Part shown: one piece after another, positions 35,591-44,455 of the stretch
How the letters are laid out: every line of letters starts with the position of its first letter
Numbering within the stretch: position 1 is the stretch's first letter
Assembly: GCF_002269255.1 (NCBI RefSeq)
Contig: NZ_CP022823.1
Coordinates: 4,712,001-4,776,000, forward strand
DNA from: Klebsiella quasivariicola
GTDB taxonomy: Bacteria; Pseudomonadota; Gammaproteobacteria; Enterobacterales; Enterobacteriaceae
Direction of reading: 5' to 3'
DNA length: 64,000 nucleotides
Notes under the pieces: model-generated
What the model was told of the DNA's origin: nothing
The model's database searches: none
What the model saw: only the letters and a program-made list of their open reading frames with translations
Made by a program: the position numbers and the translations under genes

Positions 35591-36913
35591 CTATTCAGTG
35601 ATACGGCGATAGACCGTCGGTGTAATTTCCGGGGCTTTATCGTCCAGTTTAATGGCCGCTTTGACCGCTTTCGCGGCCTCCTGCCAGCTGTTCTCGTCTT
35701 TGGCATGGATCACCGCCAGCGGACGCTGTCCGTCCATGCGGTCACCCAGACGGGCCATATCGGTAAAGCCAACGCTATAGTCAATGGTGTCTGATGCCTG
35801 ACGGCGCCCGCCGCCCATAGAAACCACTGCCATTCCCAGCGCGCGAGTATCCATCGCGCTGATAAAACCTTCGGTATCAGCATAGACCGCTTTGCTCAGC
35901 ATCGCTGTCGGCAGATAATGATCATAATTCTCGACAAAGTCGGTCGGCCCTTTCTGCGCCGCCACCATGCGGCCAAAGACTTCCGCGGCTTTACCGTTAT
36001 CCAGTACCGCCTGCAGCTTCGCGCGCGCCTCGGCGTCATCCGCCGCCAGCTTGCCGGAGATCAGCATTTCCACACACAGCGCCATCGTGACGTCAAACAG
36101 GCGTGGGTTGCGATATTCGCCGGTCAGGAACTGCACCGCTTCGCGAACTTCAACGGCGTTGCCGGCGCTGGAGGCCAGCACCTGATTCATATCGGTCAGC
36201 AGCGCGGTGGTGCGCACGCCGGCGCCGTTGGCAACACCCACGATCGCTTCGGCCAGCGCGGCAGAGAGTTCATAAGTCGGCATAAAGGCACCGCTGCCGA
36301 CTTTGACGTCCATCACCAGCGCGTCCAGCCCTTCCGCCAGTTTCTTGGCCAGAATCGAGGCGGTAATCAGCGGGATGGAGTCCACCGTCGCGGTAATATC
36401 GCGGGTGGCATAGAAACGTTTGTCGGCCGGAGCAAGCGAGCTGGTCTGCCCGATAATCGCCACGCCGACATCTTTAATAATCTCGCGGAAGCGGTTGTCG
36501 TCCGGGAAGATATCGAAGCCCGGGATCGCTTCCAGTTTGTCCAGTGTACCGCCGGTATGGCCGAGGCCGCGGCCGGAGATCATCGGTACGTAACCACCGC
36601 AGGCGGCCACCATCGGCCCCAGCATCAGTGAAGTGACATCCCCAACGCCGCCGGTAGAGTGTTTATCGACGATCGGACCGTTAAGGTTGAGGCTTTTCCA
36701 GTCCAGAACGGTACCGGAATCCCGCATCGCCATGGTCAGCGAAACGCGCTCCGGCATAGACATATCGTGGAAGAAAATGGTCATCGCCAGCGCGGCGATC
36801 TGTCCTTCTGAGATAGTATTGTCGCGGATGCCGTTGATGAAAAAGCGGATCTCTTCATCGCTTAATGCATGACCATCACGTTTTTTACGAATAATTTCTT
36901 GTGCGAGAAACAC
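35591..36913 (-). CDS. deoA: Thymidine phosphorylase DeoA
   Basis: Splits thymidine and deoxyuridine to base and deoxyribose 1-phosphate. It has 440 residues from a GTG start. The phosphate-binding motif KHSTGGVGD is at 84-92 and the family signature SGRGLGHTGGTLDKLEAIPG follows. The open frame begins 22 codons earlier inside a REP element, so I chose the GTG, which has the strong ribosome site GGGAGG and gives the exact E. coli length. Between deoC and deoB in the operon. Confidence 0.97.
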   Translation of the reverse strand: MFLAQEIIRKKRDGHALSDEEIRFFINGIRDNTISEGQIAALAMTIFFHDMSMPERVSLTMAMRDSGTVLDWKSLNLNGPIVDKHSTGGVGDVTSLMLGPMVAACGGYVPMISGRGLGHTGGTLDKLEAIPGFDIFPDDNRFREIIKDVGVAIIGQTSSLAPADKRFYATRDITATVDSIPLITASILAKKLAEGLDALVMDVKVGSGAFMPTYELSAALAEAIVGVANGAGVRTTALLTDMNQVLASSAGNAVEVREAVQFLTGEYRNPRLFDVTMALCVEMLISGKLAADDAEARAKLQAVLDNGKAAEVFGRMVAAQKGPTDFVENYDHYLPTAMLSKAVYADTEGFISAMDTRALGMAVVSMGGGRRQASDTIDYSVGFTDMARLGDRMDGQRPLAVIHAKDENSWQEAAKAVKAAIKLDDKAPEITPTVYRRITE

Positions 36914-36938
36914 GGTAACCTCCCAAAGAGAATAAATT

Positions 36939-37018
36939 GCCGGATGGTGGCGCGAGCGCCTTATCCGGCCTACAGGCATCCATTCGTAGGCCGGATAAGC
37001 GCAGCGCCATCCGGCAAA
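36939..37018. repeat. REP pair (BIME) between deoC and deoA
   Basis: Two facing REP palindromes, TGCCGGATGGTGGCGCGAGC... and GTAGGCCGGATAAGCGCAGC..., fill nearly the whole gap between deoC and deoA. Confidence 0.9.
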
Positions 37019-37026
37019 TCAAGGGA

Positions 37027-37806
37027 TTAGTAGCTGCTGGCGCTCTTACCGTCGCCGTGGCCCAAGGCTTTCAACAGGCTGGCCAGCAGGCTGGAGGCAC
37101 CAAAGCGGTAATGACGGGCATCGGCCCAGTCGGCACCAAACAGCTCATCGGCAATCGCCAGGAACTGCTGCGCATCTTCCGCGCTGCGCACGCCGCCGGC
37201 AGGTTTGAAACCAACGGTTTTCTCCACGCCCATATCGCGGATCACTTCCATCATGATGCGCGCGCTTTCCGGCGTGGCATTCACCGGCACTTTACCGGTC
37301 GAGGTTTTGATGAAATCGGCCCCGGCTTTGATAGAGATTTCTGACGCTTTACGAATCAGCGCTTCTTCTTTCAGTTCACCGGTTTCGATGATCACTTTCA
37401 GCAGCACGTTGGCCGCCGCACAGGCCTCTTTGCAGGCTTTCACCAGCTCGAAGCCGACCTGCTCATTGCCGGCAATCAGCGCGCGGTACGGGAAGACTAC
37501 GTCCACTTCATCAGCGCCATAAGCGATTGCCGCGCGGGTTTCCGCCAGCGCGATGTCGATATCGTCATTACCGTGCGGGAAGTTGGTGACCGTGGCGATG
37601 CGGATATCCGGCGTTCCCTGCTCGTTCAGCGTCTTACGGGCAATGGGGATAAAGCGCGGGTAGATGCAGACCGCCGCGGTGTTACCCACCGGGGTTTTCG
37701 CCTGATGACACAGGGCAATCACCTTCTCATTGGTGTCGTCATCATTCAGGGTGGTCAAATCCATCAGTTTTAACGCGCGCAGGCTGCTTGCTTTCAAATC
37801 AGTCAT
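37027..37806 (-). CDS. deoC: Deoxyribose-phosphate aldolase DeoC
   Basis: Class I aldolase of 259 residues that cleaves deoxyribose 5-phosphate to acetaldehyde and glyceraldehyde 3-phosphate. The Schiff-base lysine K167 is in FIKTSTGK, with the helper residues D102 and K201 (GFKPAGG). It is the first gene of deoCABD, directly behind a control region with DeoR-like and CRP-like sites. The C-terminus ends GKSASSY, as in E. coli. Confidence 0.98.
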   Translation of the reverse strand: MTDLKASSLRALKLMDLTTLNDDDTNEKVIALCHQAKTPVGNTAAVCIYPRFIPIARKTLNEQGTPDIRIATVTNFPHGNDDIDIALAETRAAIAYGADEVDVVFPYRALIAGNEQVGFELVKACKEACAAANVLLKVIIETGELKEEALIRKASEISIKAGADFIKTSTGKVPVNATPESARIMMEVIRDMGVEKTVGFKPAGGVRSAEDAQQFLAIADELFGADWADARHYRFGASSLLASLLKALGHGDGKSASSY

Positions 37807-37859
37807 TTCATACTCCGCCGGCGCAGTGCCGGTTCAATAGTTTGTTCACCTTGCGAGTC

Positions 37860-37875
37860 TGTTACTATTGTAACA
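37860..37875 (-). promoter_or_regulatory. DeoR-type operator proximal to deoC
   Basis: TGTTACTATTGTAACA, a 16-bp palindrome with perfect 6-bp arms, is close to the DeoR operator TGTTAGAATTCTAACA and sits at the place of the deoP2 operator in E. coli, 54 bp before deoC. Confidence 0.78.
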
Positions 37876-37892
37876 TTCACTCACCGTTACAC

Positions 37893-37908
37893 TTCGACAT
37901 TCATCACA
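37893..37908 (-). promoter_or_regulatory. CRP site 1 of the deo promoter
   Basis: Reverse strand TGTGATGAATGTCGAA has an exact TGTGA half-site and a weak second half, as the promoter-proximal CRP site of E. coli deoP2 does. Confidence 0.68.
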
Positions 37909-37945
37909 GTTAATGAAAACTAATTACTAATTTGCATTACTATGA

Positions 37946-37961
37946 CGTGACTTAAATCACA
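37946..37961 (-). promoter_or_regulatory. CRP site 2 of the deo promoter
   Basis: TGTGATTTAAGTCACG on the reverse strand matches TGTGAnnnnnnTCACA at nine of ten consensus positions. It is 53 bp from CRP site 1, leaving room for CytR between them. Confidence 0.78.
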
Positions 37962-38036
37962 AAACATAACCTCATACTGCGGCAATTATCGTCAGTCTCC
38001 TCTTAAGCATAATCGATACCACGCCGCCGACGAGAA

Positions 38037-38052
38037 TGTTATAATTCTAACA
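38037..38052 (-). promoter_or_regulatory. Distal DeoR operator
   Basis: TGTTATAATTCTAACA differs at one base from the E. coli DeoR palindrome TGTTAGAATTCTAACA. It is 177 bp upstream of the proximal site, which would allow a repression loop; it may mark a second promoter like deoP1. Confidence 0.8.
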
Positions 38053-38181
38053 CACAATAACAGTCCTGCTCGATACCGTGGCGCACATTTTGCCCACCTC
38101 CCAGACAATAAAACCATTACCAATTGAAATATAAATTATTTTTTAGAAGGGCAAAAATGATGGAATTATCACAATTTCAGT

Positions 38182-38209
38182 AAAACCAGCGGCACGCTGG
38201 CCGCTGGTT
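38182..38209 (-). terminator. Terminator of the NupX-like gene
   Basis: AACCAGCGGC and GCCGCTGGTT form a perfect 10-bp stem with a 6-base loop just past the stop; on the reverse strand it ends TTTTA. Confidence 0.78.
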
Positions 38210-38219
38210 CAGGAGAGGC

Positions 38220-39497
38220 TTACAGAGCGAGGAAAACTCCGGCGATGGTGGCGCTCATCAGATTAGACAGCGTTCCCGCCGCCACCGCGCGCAGACCAAG
38301 CTGAGCGATATCCTGACGCCGGTTGGGCGCCATCCCCCCAAGTCCGCCGATTAAAATGGCGATCGATGACAGGTTGGCAAAGCCGCACAGTGCGAAAGAG
38401 ATAATGGCTTTAGTATGATCTGATATCACCTGCAGCCCGGCCGCCGCCACTTCCGCGTCCGCCCGCAGATATTCGCCAAAGTTCATATAAGCAACGAACT
38501 CGTTAATGATCAGCTTCTGGCCGATAAACGACCCGGCCACTGTCGCTTCATGCCACGGTACGCCAATTACCCACGCCAGCGGTGAGAAGACCCAGCCGAG
38601 GATCATTTGCAGCGACAGATCCGGATGGTTAAACCAGCCGCCGACGCCGGAAAGAATCCCGTTCAGCAGGGCGATCAGCGCAATAAACGCCAGCAGCATC
38701 GCACCGACGTTAAGCGCCAGCTGCATACCAGACGCGGCGCCAGAGGCAGCGGCATCCAGCACGTTGGCCGGTTTATCCGCGTCAGCGCTTTGGCTGTCAT
38801 GGGCCGGGTTATCGTCGGGTTTTTCCGTTTCCGGTACGATGATTTTGGCAAACAGCAGACCTCCCGGCGCCGCCATAAACGACGCGGCAATGAGGTACTC
38901 CAGCGGAACGCCCATCTGCGCGTAGCCCGCCAGTACCGAGCCCGCCACCGAGGCCAGGCCGCCGCACATGACCGCAAACAGCTCCGAGCGGGTCATGGTG
39001 GCGATATAAGGACGCACCACCAGCGGCGCTTCGGTCTGACCAACGAAGATGTTCGCTGTAGCCGATAGTGATTCAGTACGCGAGGTCTTCAGTACTGCCC
39101 GTAGCGCGCCGCCGAGAATACGAATCACCAGTTGCATAATGCCCAGGTAGTAAAGCACAGCAATCAGCGACGAGAAGAAGACGATCACCGGCAGCACGCG
39201 CAGGGCGAAGACGAAGCCGCCGCCGCCAAACACCTCGAACATTTTATCGGAGACCAGCCCACCGAAGATAAAGCTGATCCCTTCGTTACCATAGGCGATT
39301 ACGCTGGCGACGCCATTCGACATCGCTAGCAGCGCCGAGCGCCCGGCCGGTACATATAATATCAATGCGCCGATACCCACCTGGATTATCCAGGCGCCGA
39401 GCACGGTGCGCAGGTTAATGGCTTTTCGGTTATTGGAGAGCAGCACAGCAATGGCCAACAGCACCACCATGCCGATAAGTCCCATGAGGATTTGCAT
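38220..39497 (-). CDS. CNT-family nucleoside transporter, NupX/NupC-like
   Basis: Concentrative nucleoside transporter of 425 residues, proton-coupled by family rule, in the inner membrane. Typical blocks are present: FIFGGLVSDKMFEVFGGGGFVFALRV split over the loop near 75-100, GQTEAPLVVRPYI, SFIGQKLIINEFVAY and SFALCGFANLSSIAILIGG near the end. It resembles E. coli NupX more than NupC in my judgement. It lies upstream of the deo control region on the same strand, so uptake and breakdown of nucleosides are neighbours. Its acidic loop at about 225-245 is longer than usual. Confidence 0.88.
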   Translation of the reverse strand: MQILMGLIGMVVLLAIAVLLSNNRKAINLRTVLGAWIIQVGIGALILYVPAGRSALLAMSNGVASVIAYGNEGISFIFGGLVSDKMFEVFGGGGFVFALRVLPVIVFFSSLIAVLYYLGIMQLVIRILGGALRAVLKTSRTESLSATANIFVGQTEAPLVVRPYIATMTRSELFAVMCGGLASVAGSVLAGYAQMGVPLEYLIAASFMAAPGGLLFAKIIVPETEKPDDNPAHDSQSADADKPANVLDAAASGAASGMQLALNVGAMLLAFIALIALLNGILSGVGGWFNHPDLSLQMILGWVFSPLAWVIGVPWHEATVAGSFIGQKLIINEFVAYMNFGEYLRADAEVAAAGLQVISDHTKAIISFALCGFANLSSIAILIGGLGGMAPNRRQDIAQLGLRAVAAGTLSNLMSATIAGVFLAL

Positions 39498-39626
39498 ACA
39501 GATTCCCTGTGTTTCGATAGTCCAGTACTAACGGCGTGATTATATCGGCCTGAAACTATCCTGCCCGCCTGGCTTCACACATTTTAAGCAAATCAATGAG
39601 ATGGAAGGATAATAGTGAGAATCCGA

Positions 39627-40421
39627 TCACCATACCTGGGCAGGTGAAAGCGAGAACAGCGCGCGCGTGTTGTGCATAATCTCTTCGGCGATCGTCTCCG
39701 GAGGCTCCGGGCGCAGCTCGCAGAGCGACTCGAAGACCCGCGCAACCTGCTCCGGGCGATTGGGCTGTCCCTGAAAACCGTTAAGCGGCATATCCGGCGC
39801 ATCGGTCTCCAGCAGCAGAGCGGAAAGCGGCAGACGCGCCATCACTTCGCGGGTTTTACTGGCGCGGGGATAGGTAATAGTGCCGCCAACGCCGATCTTA
39901 TAGCCAAGCTGAACAAAGCGCTCGGCCTGCTGCAGGCTGCCGGCAAAGCCATGGACGACCCCGGTGCGCGGCAGGGCATGCTTTTTCAGGAGCATCGCCA
40001 GCTTATCGTGGGTGCGTCGGGAGTGGAGGATCACCGGCAGATCGTAACGCTTTGCCAGACGCAGCTGCGCTTCCAGCAACGTCTGTTGACGATCAAACCG
40101 CGGATCGTCGCGATAAAGATCGAGGCCAATCTCTCCCACCGCCACCAGCTTAGGAGGGCGCTGCGCCAACAAGGCGTCCAGCTGCGCCAGCCCCTCCTCG
40201 GTGTGCTCTTCGATGACGATCGGATGCATGCCCAGTGCGGCATACAGCGCCTCATGCCGCGCCGCCAACGCCAGTACCGAATTGAAACGCTCGGCGGAGA
40301 TCGACGGGACAATGATCTGCTCGACGCCGGCCTGCGCCGCACGTTCCAGACTGGCAGTTTCATCGGCTGTGAAGGGGGGAAAATCGAAGTGGCAGTGGGT
40401 ATCGATAAAACGGTGGCTCAT
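39627..40421 (-). CDS. yjjV: TatD-family metal-dependent hydrolase YjjV
   Basis: TIM-barrel amidohydrolase-like protein of 264 residues in the TatD DNase family. Metal ligands H9 and H11 are in THCHFD, then GEIGLDLY, LHSRR, VHGFAGSL and LLETDAPDMPL complete the site. TatD relatives act as DNA 3' exonucleases or deoxyribonucleases; the substrate of YjjV is not known. Its start overlaps the yjjU stop by four bases (ATGA), so yjjU-yjjV is an operon. A 129-bp gap separates it from the nucleoside transporter. Confidence 0.93.
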   Translation of the reverse strand: MSHRFIDTHCHFDFPPFTADETASLERAAQAGVEQIIVPSISAERFNSVLALAARHEALYAALGMHPIVIEEHTEEGLAQLDALLAQRPPKLVAVGEIGLDLYRDDPRFDRQQTLLEAQLRLAKRYDLPVILHSRRTHDKLAMLLKKHALPRTGVVHGFAGSLQQAERFVQLGYKIGVGGTITYPRASKTREVMARLPLSALLLETDAPDMPLNGFQGQPNRPEQVARVFESLCELRPEPPETIAEEIMHNTRALFSLSPAQVW

Positions 40422-41491
40422 GCCAGATCCTCATGATCAAAGCTGGCGTCATTCGCCTGCGGCGCGGCGATGATCGTCGCCTGAGGCGCCTCATTGGCCA
40501 CCGGTACCGGCGGCACCACCACCGGCGTCGGGCGGGCAATACGCGGCGTATGGCGCAGCAGCGGCGGCCGGTCAGCCAGCAGTTTACCCACGGTCGCCAG
40601 GAAATAACGGCCACACTGGCGTCCGGTTTTGTAGTCCTCCAGCAGCGCCGGCAACCGGCTGCCGAGTGCCATACTGCGCAATGGCCGCTGCGGATAAATT
40701 TCGAAAATCCGCAGCTTACCGGGCGGTTTCTCGATGAACTGCTGGATGGCGCGGTAGGTGGTTTCGTGATGATGCACCAGATTAACCAGCGGCTGCAGGC
40801 TACTCTCTCCCAGCCAGCGCTCCATCCGCTTGAACCACTGCGGGGTATAAAACATCTGCGAAGGGACAGTGCGGATCACCACGATGGTCTGGGCGCCACG
40901 GCGGGCCGCCTCCTGCACCGGGATCGCATCGCTGACGCCGCCATCAAGATAGCTAACGCCGTCAAGCAACACGCCGCTGCGATAAAAACCGGGGATGGCG
41001 CTGGAGGCGCGGATCAGATCCAGCCAGGTCTGCGGCGTCGGTGAAAAATAGCTGGCGGAGTAATCGTCGCCGCGGCAGGCGCACATCCATAGTTCTTTCC
41101 CCAGTGCGAACTGCGCTTCGGCATAGTTCATGGCGAGCGGCATCTGCTGCGAAGTAGCCTCGACCAGCCAGTCGAGATCGATAAGGTTGCCGCCGCGCAC
41201 AAAACGCATCGGATCAAAAAACTGGCGTGAAGTGGTGTAGCGGGTGATGACTTTGCGCGCATACCCTTGCTGATTACACATATAGGCGGAGAGGTTTTGC
41301 GCGCCGGCGGAGGTACCCAGCATCAGGTCAAAGGGGTTAAATCCGGCGCGCATAAATTCGTCCAGCACCCCGGCGGTGAAAATCCCTCGTTGTCCTCCGC
41401 CTTCGCACACCAGCGCCAGCTTGCCTGGTCGAAAGGGTTTAACCGCCAGCGGGGCGATATTGCCCAGCGTGACGGGAATGCGTTGCCCCAC
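40418..41491 (-). CDS. yjjU: Patatin-like phospholipase YjjU
   Basis: Predicted lipid hydrolase of 357 residues. The patatin oxyanion motif GGGQRG is at 31-36, the nucleophile S61 in GTSAG, and the catalytic Asp in YLDGGVSDA near 213. The C-terminal region after about residue 325 is proline-rich and probably flexible. The frame runs 15 codons further to an ATG, but a GTG at 41491 with AGGAAAG upstream gives the same length and N-terminus as E. coli YjjU. Overlaps yjjV by four bases. Confidence 0.92.
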   Translation of the reverse strand: MGQRIPVTLGNIAPLAVKPFRPGKLALVCEGGGQRGIFTAGVLDEFMRAGFNPFDLMLGTSAGAQNLSAYMCNQQGYARKVITRYTTSRQFFDPMRFVRGGNLIDLDWLVEATSQQMPLAMNYAEAQFALGKELWMCACRGDDYSASYFSPTPQTWLDLIRASSAIPGFYRSGVLLDGVSYLDGGVSDAIPVQEAARRGAQTIVVIRTVPSQMFYTPQWFKRMERWLGESSLQPLVNLVHHHETTYRAIQQFIEKPPGKLRIFEIYPQRPLRSMALGSRLPALLEDYKTGRQCGRYFLATVGKLLADRPPLLRHTPRIARPTPVVVPPVPVANEAPQATIIAAPQANDASFDHEDLA

Positions 41492-41558
41492 CCTGCTTTC
41501 CTGTTCGATTGGTCTTCTCCTCACAAGGTAGCGCAATTTACCCGCCGCTTAAACCGCG

Positions 41559-41583
41559 AAAGCCAGTCCGCAGGACTGGCTTT
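41559..41583. terminator. Hairpin between ytjA and yjjU
   Basis: AAAGCCAGTCC and GGACTGGCTTT form a perfect 11-bp stem with a GCA loop, 62 bp past the ytjA stop and upstream of yjjU. The T-rich side is short. Confidence 0.65.
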
Positions 41584-41644
41584 GTGTAAGATGACGTGTC
41601 AGTAAAAACGCTCAGGCTTCAGTATCGCCCGGATTGATGACCGT

Positions 41645-41806
41645 CTAAGGACGTCTGCGTCCTGTAAACAGGCTTACCAGGAACAGGATAATCCCGACAA
41701 CAAAGACGATTTTCGCGGCACCAGCGGCTGTACCCGCCAGGCCACCAAAGCCCAGGGCCGCAGCAATTAATGCGATGACCAGAAAAATAATTCCCCATCG
41801 AAACAT
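41645..41806 (-). CDS. ytjA: Small membrane protein YtjA (UPF0391)
   Basis: Protein of 53 residues with two hydrophobic helices (about 4-22 and 30-46) around a glycine/alanine-rich turn, [14 protein letters not shown], and a basic tail GRRRP. It is nearly identical to E. coli YtjA as I recall it. The frame extends 21 codons, but [10 protein letters not shown] with its AAGGAGAAAAG ribosome site is the right start. It lies after osmY on the same strand. Function unknown; the family is stress-linked by neighbourhood only. Confidence 0.92.
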
Positions 41807-41935
41807 ACTTTTCTCCTTACCATAATGGACGGTGAACAGCGGTTTGCGCACCCTTTCTGTATAGCGCATCGCTCAGTGGGTGCTGCTATTCGTTCGGCAA
41901 CCTTGGCCAGACAACACTTTTGTTAATAACTCGAT

Positions 41936-42556
41936 TTACTTAACGCTAAGATCGTTGCGCACGCTTTTAACCCCAGAAACCGCTTTCGCAATCTCTGCGG
42001 CACGCTCCGCCTGCGCCGCGGAAGCCACCGTACCGGTCAGATGTACCGCGCCGGCGTTGGTTTCGACTTTCACATTGCGCGAAGGGACAATGTCATCGGC
42101 CAGCAGCTTGGCTTTCACTTCGCTGGTAATGGCGGTATCCCCGGCATAGCCTTTCAGCGTCGCCGTCTCACTCGATGATTTGTGCTTAACCGTCAGCTTG
42201 TCGTTGACGTGCGAGACGCCTTCGACCCCTTTCGCCACGCTCAGTGCCTGACTTTTCTGTTCAGTACTGGTGACGTCGCCGCTGAGGGTGACCACTTTAT
42301 TCTCCGTTTTCACCGAAATATCGCCGGAGTTAATATCTTTATGGTCGATCAGCGCCGCTTTTACCCGAGCGGTAATGGTGCTGTCATCCATAAAATCGCC
42401 GACTTTATTAATCGAATTGTCTACTGCCTCTCCCGCATTGCTGGCAGCCGACTTCGCACTGTCTACCGTTGTTTTTTCCGTCTCTGCCGAGGCGTTCAAC
42501 GCGGCTAAGCCTAAGAAGAGCGCCAGCAACATATTGGCATTCTTTAGTCTGGTCAT
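41936..42556 (-). CDS. osmY: Osmotically inducible periplasmic protein OsmY
   Basis: Periplasmic BON-domain protein of 206 residues. The signal peptide ends ASA before E25. Two BON domains lie at about 57-125 and 137-204, each with the pattern DSTITARVKAALI or DTAITSEVKAKLL and a closing V/L-LSGDV or LTGTV strand. The linker near residues 125-135 is Ser/Thr-rich and five residues longer overall than in E. coli. In E. coli it is RpoS-dependent; an AT-rich -10-like CTACTATATT lies at 42647-42638. Confidence 0.95.
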   Translation of the reverse strand: MTRLKNANMLLALFLGLAALNASAETEKTTVDSAKSAASNAGEAVDNSINKVGDFMDDSTITARVKAALIDHKDINSGDISVKTENKVVTLSGDVTSTEQKSQALSVAKGVEGVSHVNDKLTVKHKSSSETATLKGYAGDTAITSEVKAKLLADDIVPSRNVKVETNAGAVHLTGTVASAAQAERAAEIAKAVSGVKSVRNDLSVK

Positions 42557-42740
42557 CGTGATGTCCTCGTTTTCTCACCAGCGCTGGCGTCTTATCGCAG
42601 TGAATTACGCCAGCATTTTTAAAATCACGAATTAAATATAGTAGACAGACGAAGGGGTTGCGGAGGATATGGATAAAAAACAGACGAATTAGCGGTGTTT
42701 TAAGAACTTTCCAGAAGGAGGGAAACGCGGGCGCGAGAAG

Positions 42741-42766
42741 AAAAAAGCGCGGGCAATGCCGCGCTT
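42741..42766 (-). terminator. prfC terminator
   Basis: AAGCGCGG and CCGCGCTT pair around a 6-base loop with six T after them on the reverse strand, 10 bp past the prfC stop. Confidence 0.82.
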
Positions 42767-42775
42767 CGTCAGGGA

Positions 42776-44365
42776 TTAGTGCTCGCGTGTTTTACGGAAC
42801 ACCACGTCAGGATAACGCTCCTGCGTCAGGTTCAGGTTGACCATTGTTGGGGCGATATAGGTCAGATTATCGCCGCCATCGAGCGCCAGCTGAACTTCGT
42901 TTTTACGTTTGAACTCTTCGAATTTCTTCACGTCCGTGGATTCAACCCAGCGCGCGGTGGCCACGTTGACCGATTCGTAAATCGCTTCCACGTTATATTC
43001 GCTTTTCAGACGCGCCACGACCACGTCGAACTGCAGCACACCAACGGCGCCGACGATCAGATCGTTATTGGCGATCGGACGGAAGACCTGTACCGCGCCC
43101 TCTTCAGAGAGCTGAACCAGCCCTTTCAGCAGCTGTTTCTGCTTCAGCGGATCCTTCAGGCGAATACGGCGGAACAGCTCCGGCGCGAAGTTCGGAATAC
43201 CGGTGAACTTCATCATTTCACCCTGAGTGAAGGTATCGCCAATCTGAATGGTGCCGTGGTTATGCAGGCCGATAATATCGCCAGGATACGCTTCCTCAAC
43301 GTGAGAACGGTCGCCGGCCATAAAGGTCAGGGCGTCGGAAATCACCACGTCCTTGCCGATACGCACCTGGCGCAGCTTCATGCCTTTCTCATATTTACCG
43401 GATACCACACGCATAAAGGCCACGCGGTCGCGGTGTTTCGGGTCCATGTTGGCCTGAATTTTAAACACGAAGCCGGTGAATTTCTCTTCTGCGGCCGTCA
43501 CTTCACGGGTGTCGGTGTTACGCGGCATCGGCGCTGGCGCCCACTCCACCAGGCCATCGAGCATATGGTCAACACCGAAGTTGCCTAACGCGGTCCCGAA
43601 GAACACCGGCGTGATTTCGCCGGCCAGGAACAGATCTTTGTCGAACTCGTTCGACGCACCCTGCACCAGCTCCAGCTCGTCGCGCAGTTGCTGCGCCAGG
43701 TCTTCACCCACCGCCGCATCGAGATCCGGGTTGTTGAGCCCTTTGACGATGCGCACTTCCTGGATGGTATGGCCTTTACCGGTCTGATACAGGTAGGTTT
43801 CATCTTTGTAGAGATGGTAAACGCCTTTGAACAGCTTGCCGCAGCCGATAGGCCAGGTAATCGGCGCGCAGCCGATTTTCAGCTCGTTCTCAACTTCATC
43901 CAGCAGCTCCATCGGATCGCGGATATCACGGTCGAGTTTGTTCATAAAGGTGAGGATCGGCGTATCGCGCAGACGGGTAACTTCCATCAGCTTACGGGTC
44001 CGGTCTTCGACGCCTTTCGCCGCATCGATAACCATCAGACAGCAGTCAACCGCCGTCAGGGTACGGTAGGTATCTTCGGAGAAGTCTTCGTGCCCCGGGG
44101 TATCCAGCAGGTTCACCAGGCAGTCGTGATACGGAAACTGCATCACCGAGGTGGTAATCGAGATCCCACGCTGTTTTTCCATCTCCATCCAGTCGGATTT
44201 CGCGTGCTGGCTGGAGCCACGGCCTTTTACAGTACCGGCGGTCTGAATCGCCTGTCCGAACAGCAGCACTTTTTCGGTGATGGTGGTCTTACCGGCATCC
44301 GGGTGAGAAATAATGGCAAAAGTGCGGCGTTTGGCCACCTCTTGCAGATAAGGAGACAACGTCAT
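42776..44365 (-). CDS. prfC: Peptide chain release factor 3
   Basis: Translational GTPase of 529 residues that removes RF1 and RF2 from the ribosome after termination. G1 is HPDAGKTT (21-28), G3 DTPGHEDF near 87-94, G4 NKLD near 142. Domain 2 and the RF3-specific domain 3 follow. The frame extends nine codons, but MTLSPYLQEVAKRRT with AGATT spacing is the family start and length. Monocistronic, transcribed away from yjjG with 90 bp between. Confidence 0.98.
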   Translation of the reverse strand: MTLSPYLQEVAKRRTFAIISHPDAGKTTITEKVLLFGQAIQTAGTVKGRGSSQHAKSDWMEMEKQRGISITTSVMQFPYHDCLVNLLDTPGHEDFSEDTYRTLTAVDCCLMVIDAAKGVEDRTRKLMEVTRLRDTPILTFMNKLDRDIRDPMELLDEVENELKIGCAPITWPIGCGKLFKGVYHLYKDETYLYQTGKGHTIQEVRIVKGLNNPDLDAAVGEDLAQQLRDELELVQGASNEFDKDLFLAGEITPVFFGTALGNFGVDHMLDGLVEWAPAPMPRNTDTREVTAAEEKFTGFVFKIQANMDPKHRDRVAFMRVVSGKYEKGMKLRQVRIGKDVVISDALTFMAGDRSHVEEAYPGDIIGLHNHGTIQIGDTFTQGEMMKFTGIPNFAPELFRRIRLKDPLKQKQLLKGLVQLSEEGAVQVFRPIANNDLIVGAVGVLQFDVVVARLKSEYNVEAIYESVNVATARWVESTDVKKFEEFKRKNEVQLALDGGDNLTYIAPTMVNLNLTQERYPDVVFRKTREH

Positions 44366-44455
44366 AATTAATCTTCTAAGTAAACGCGGCAACGGGCCGC
44401 GCAGGTGGAATACGAAAAATTGCGGCTATTTTACCCATCAACGGGGGGGAGGCAA

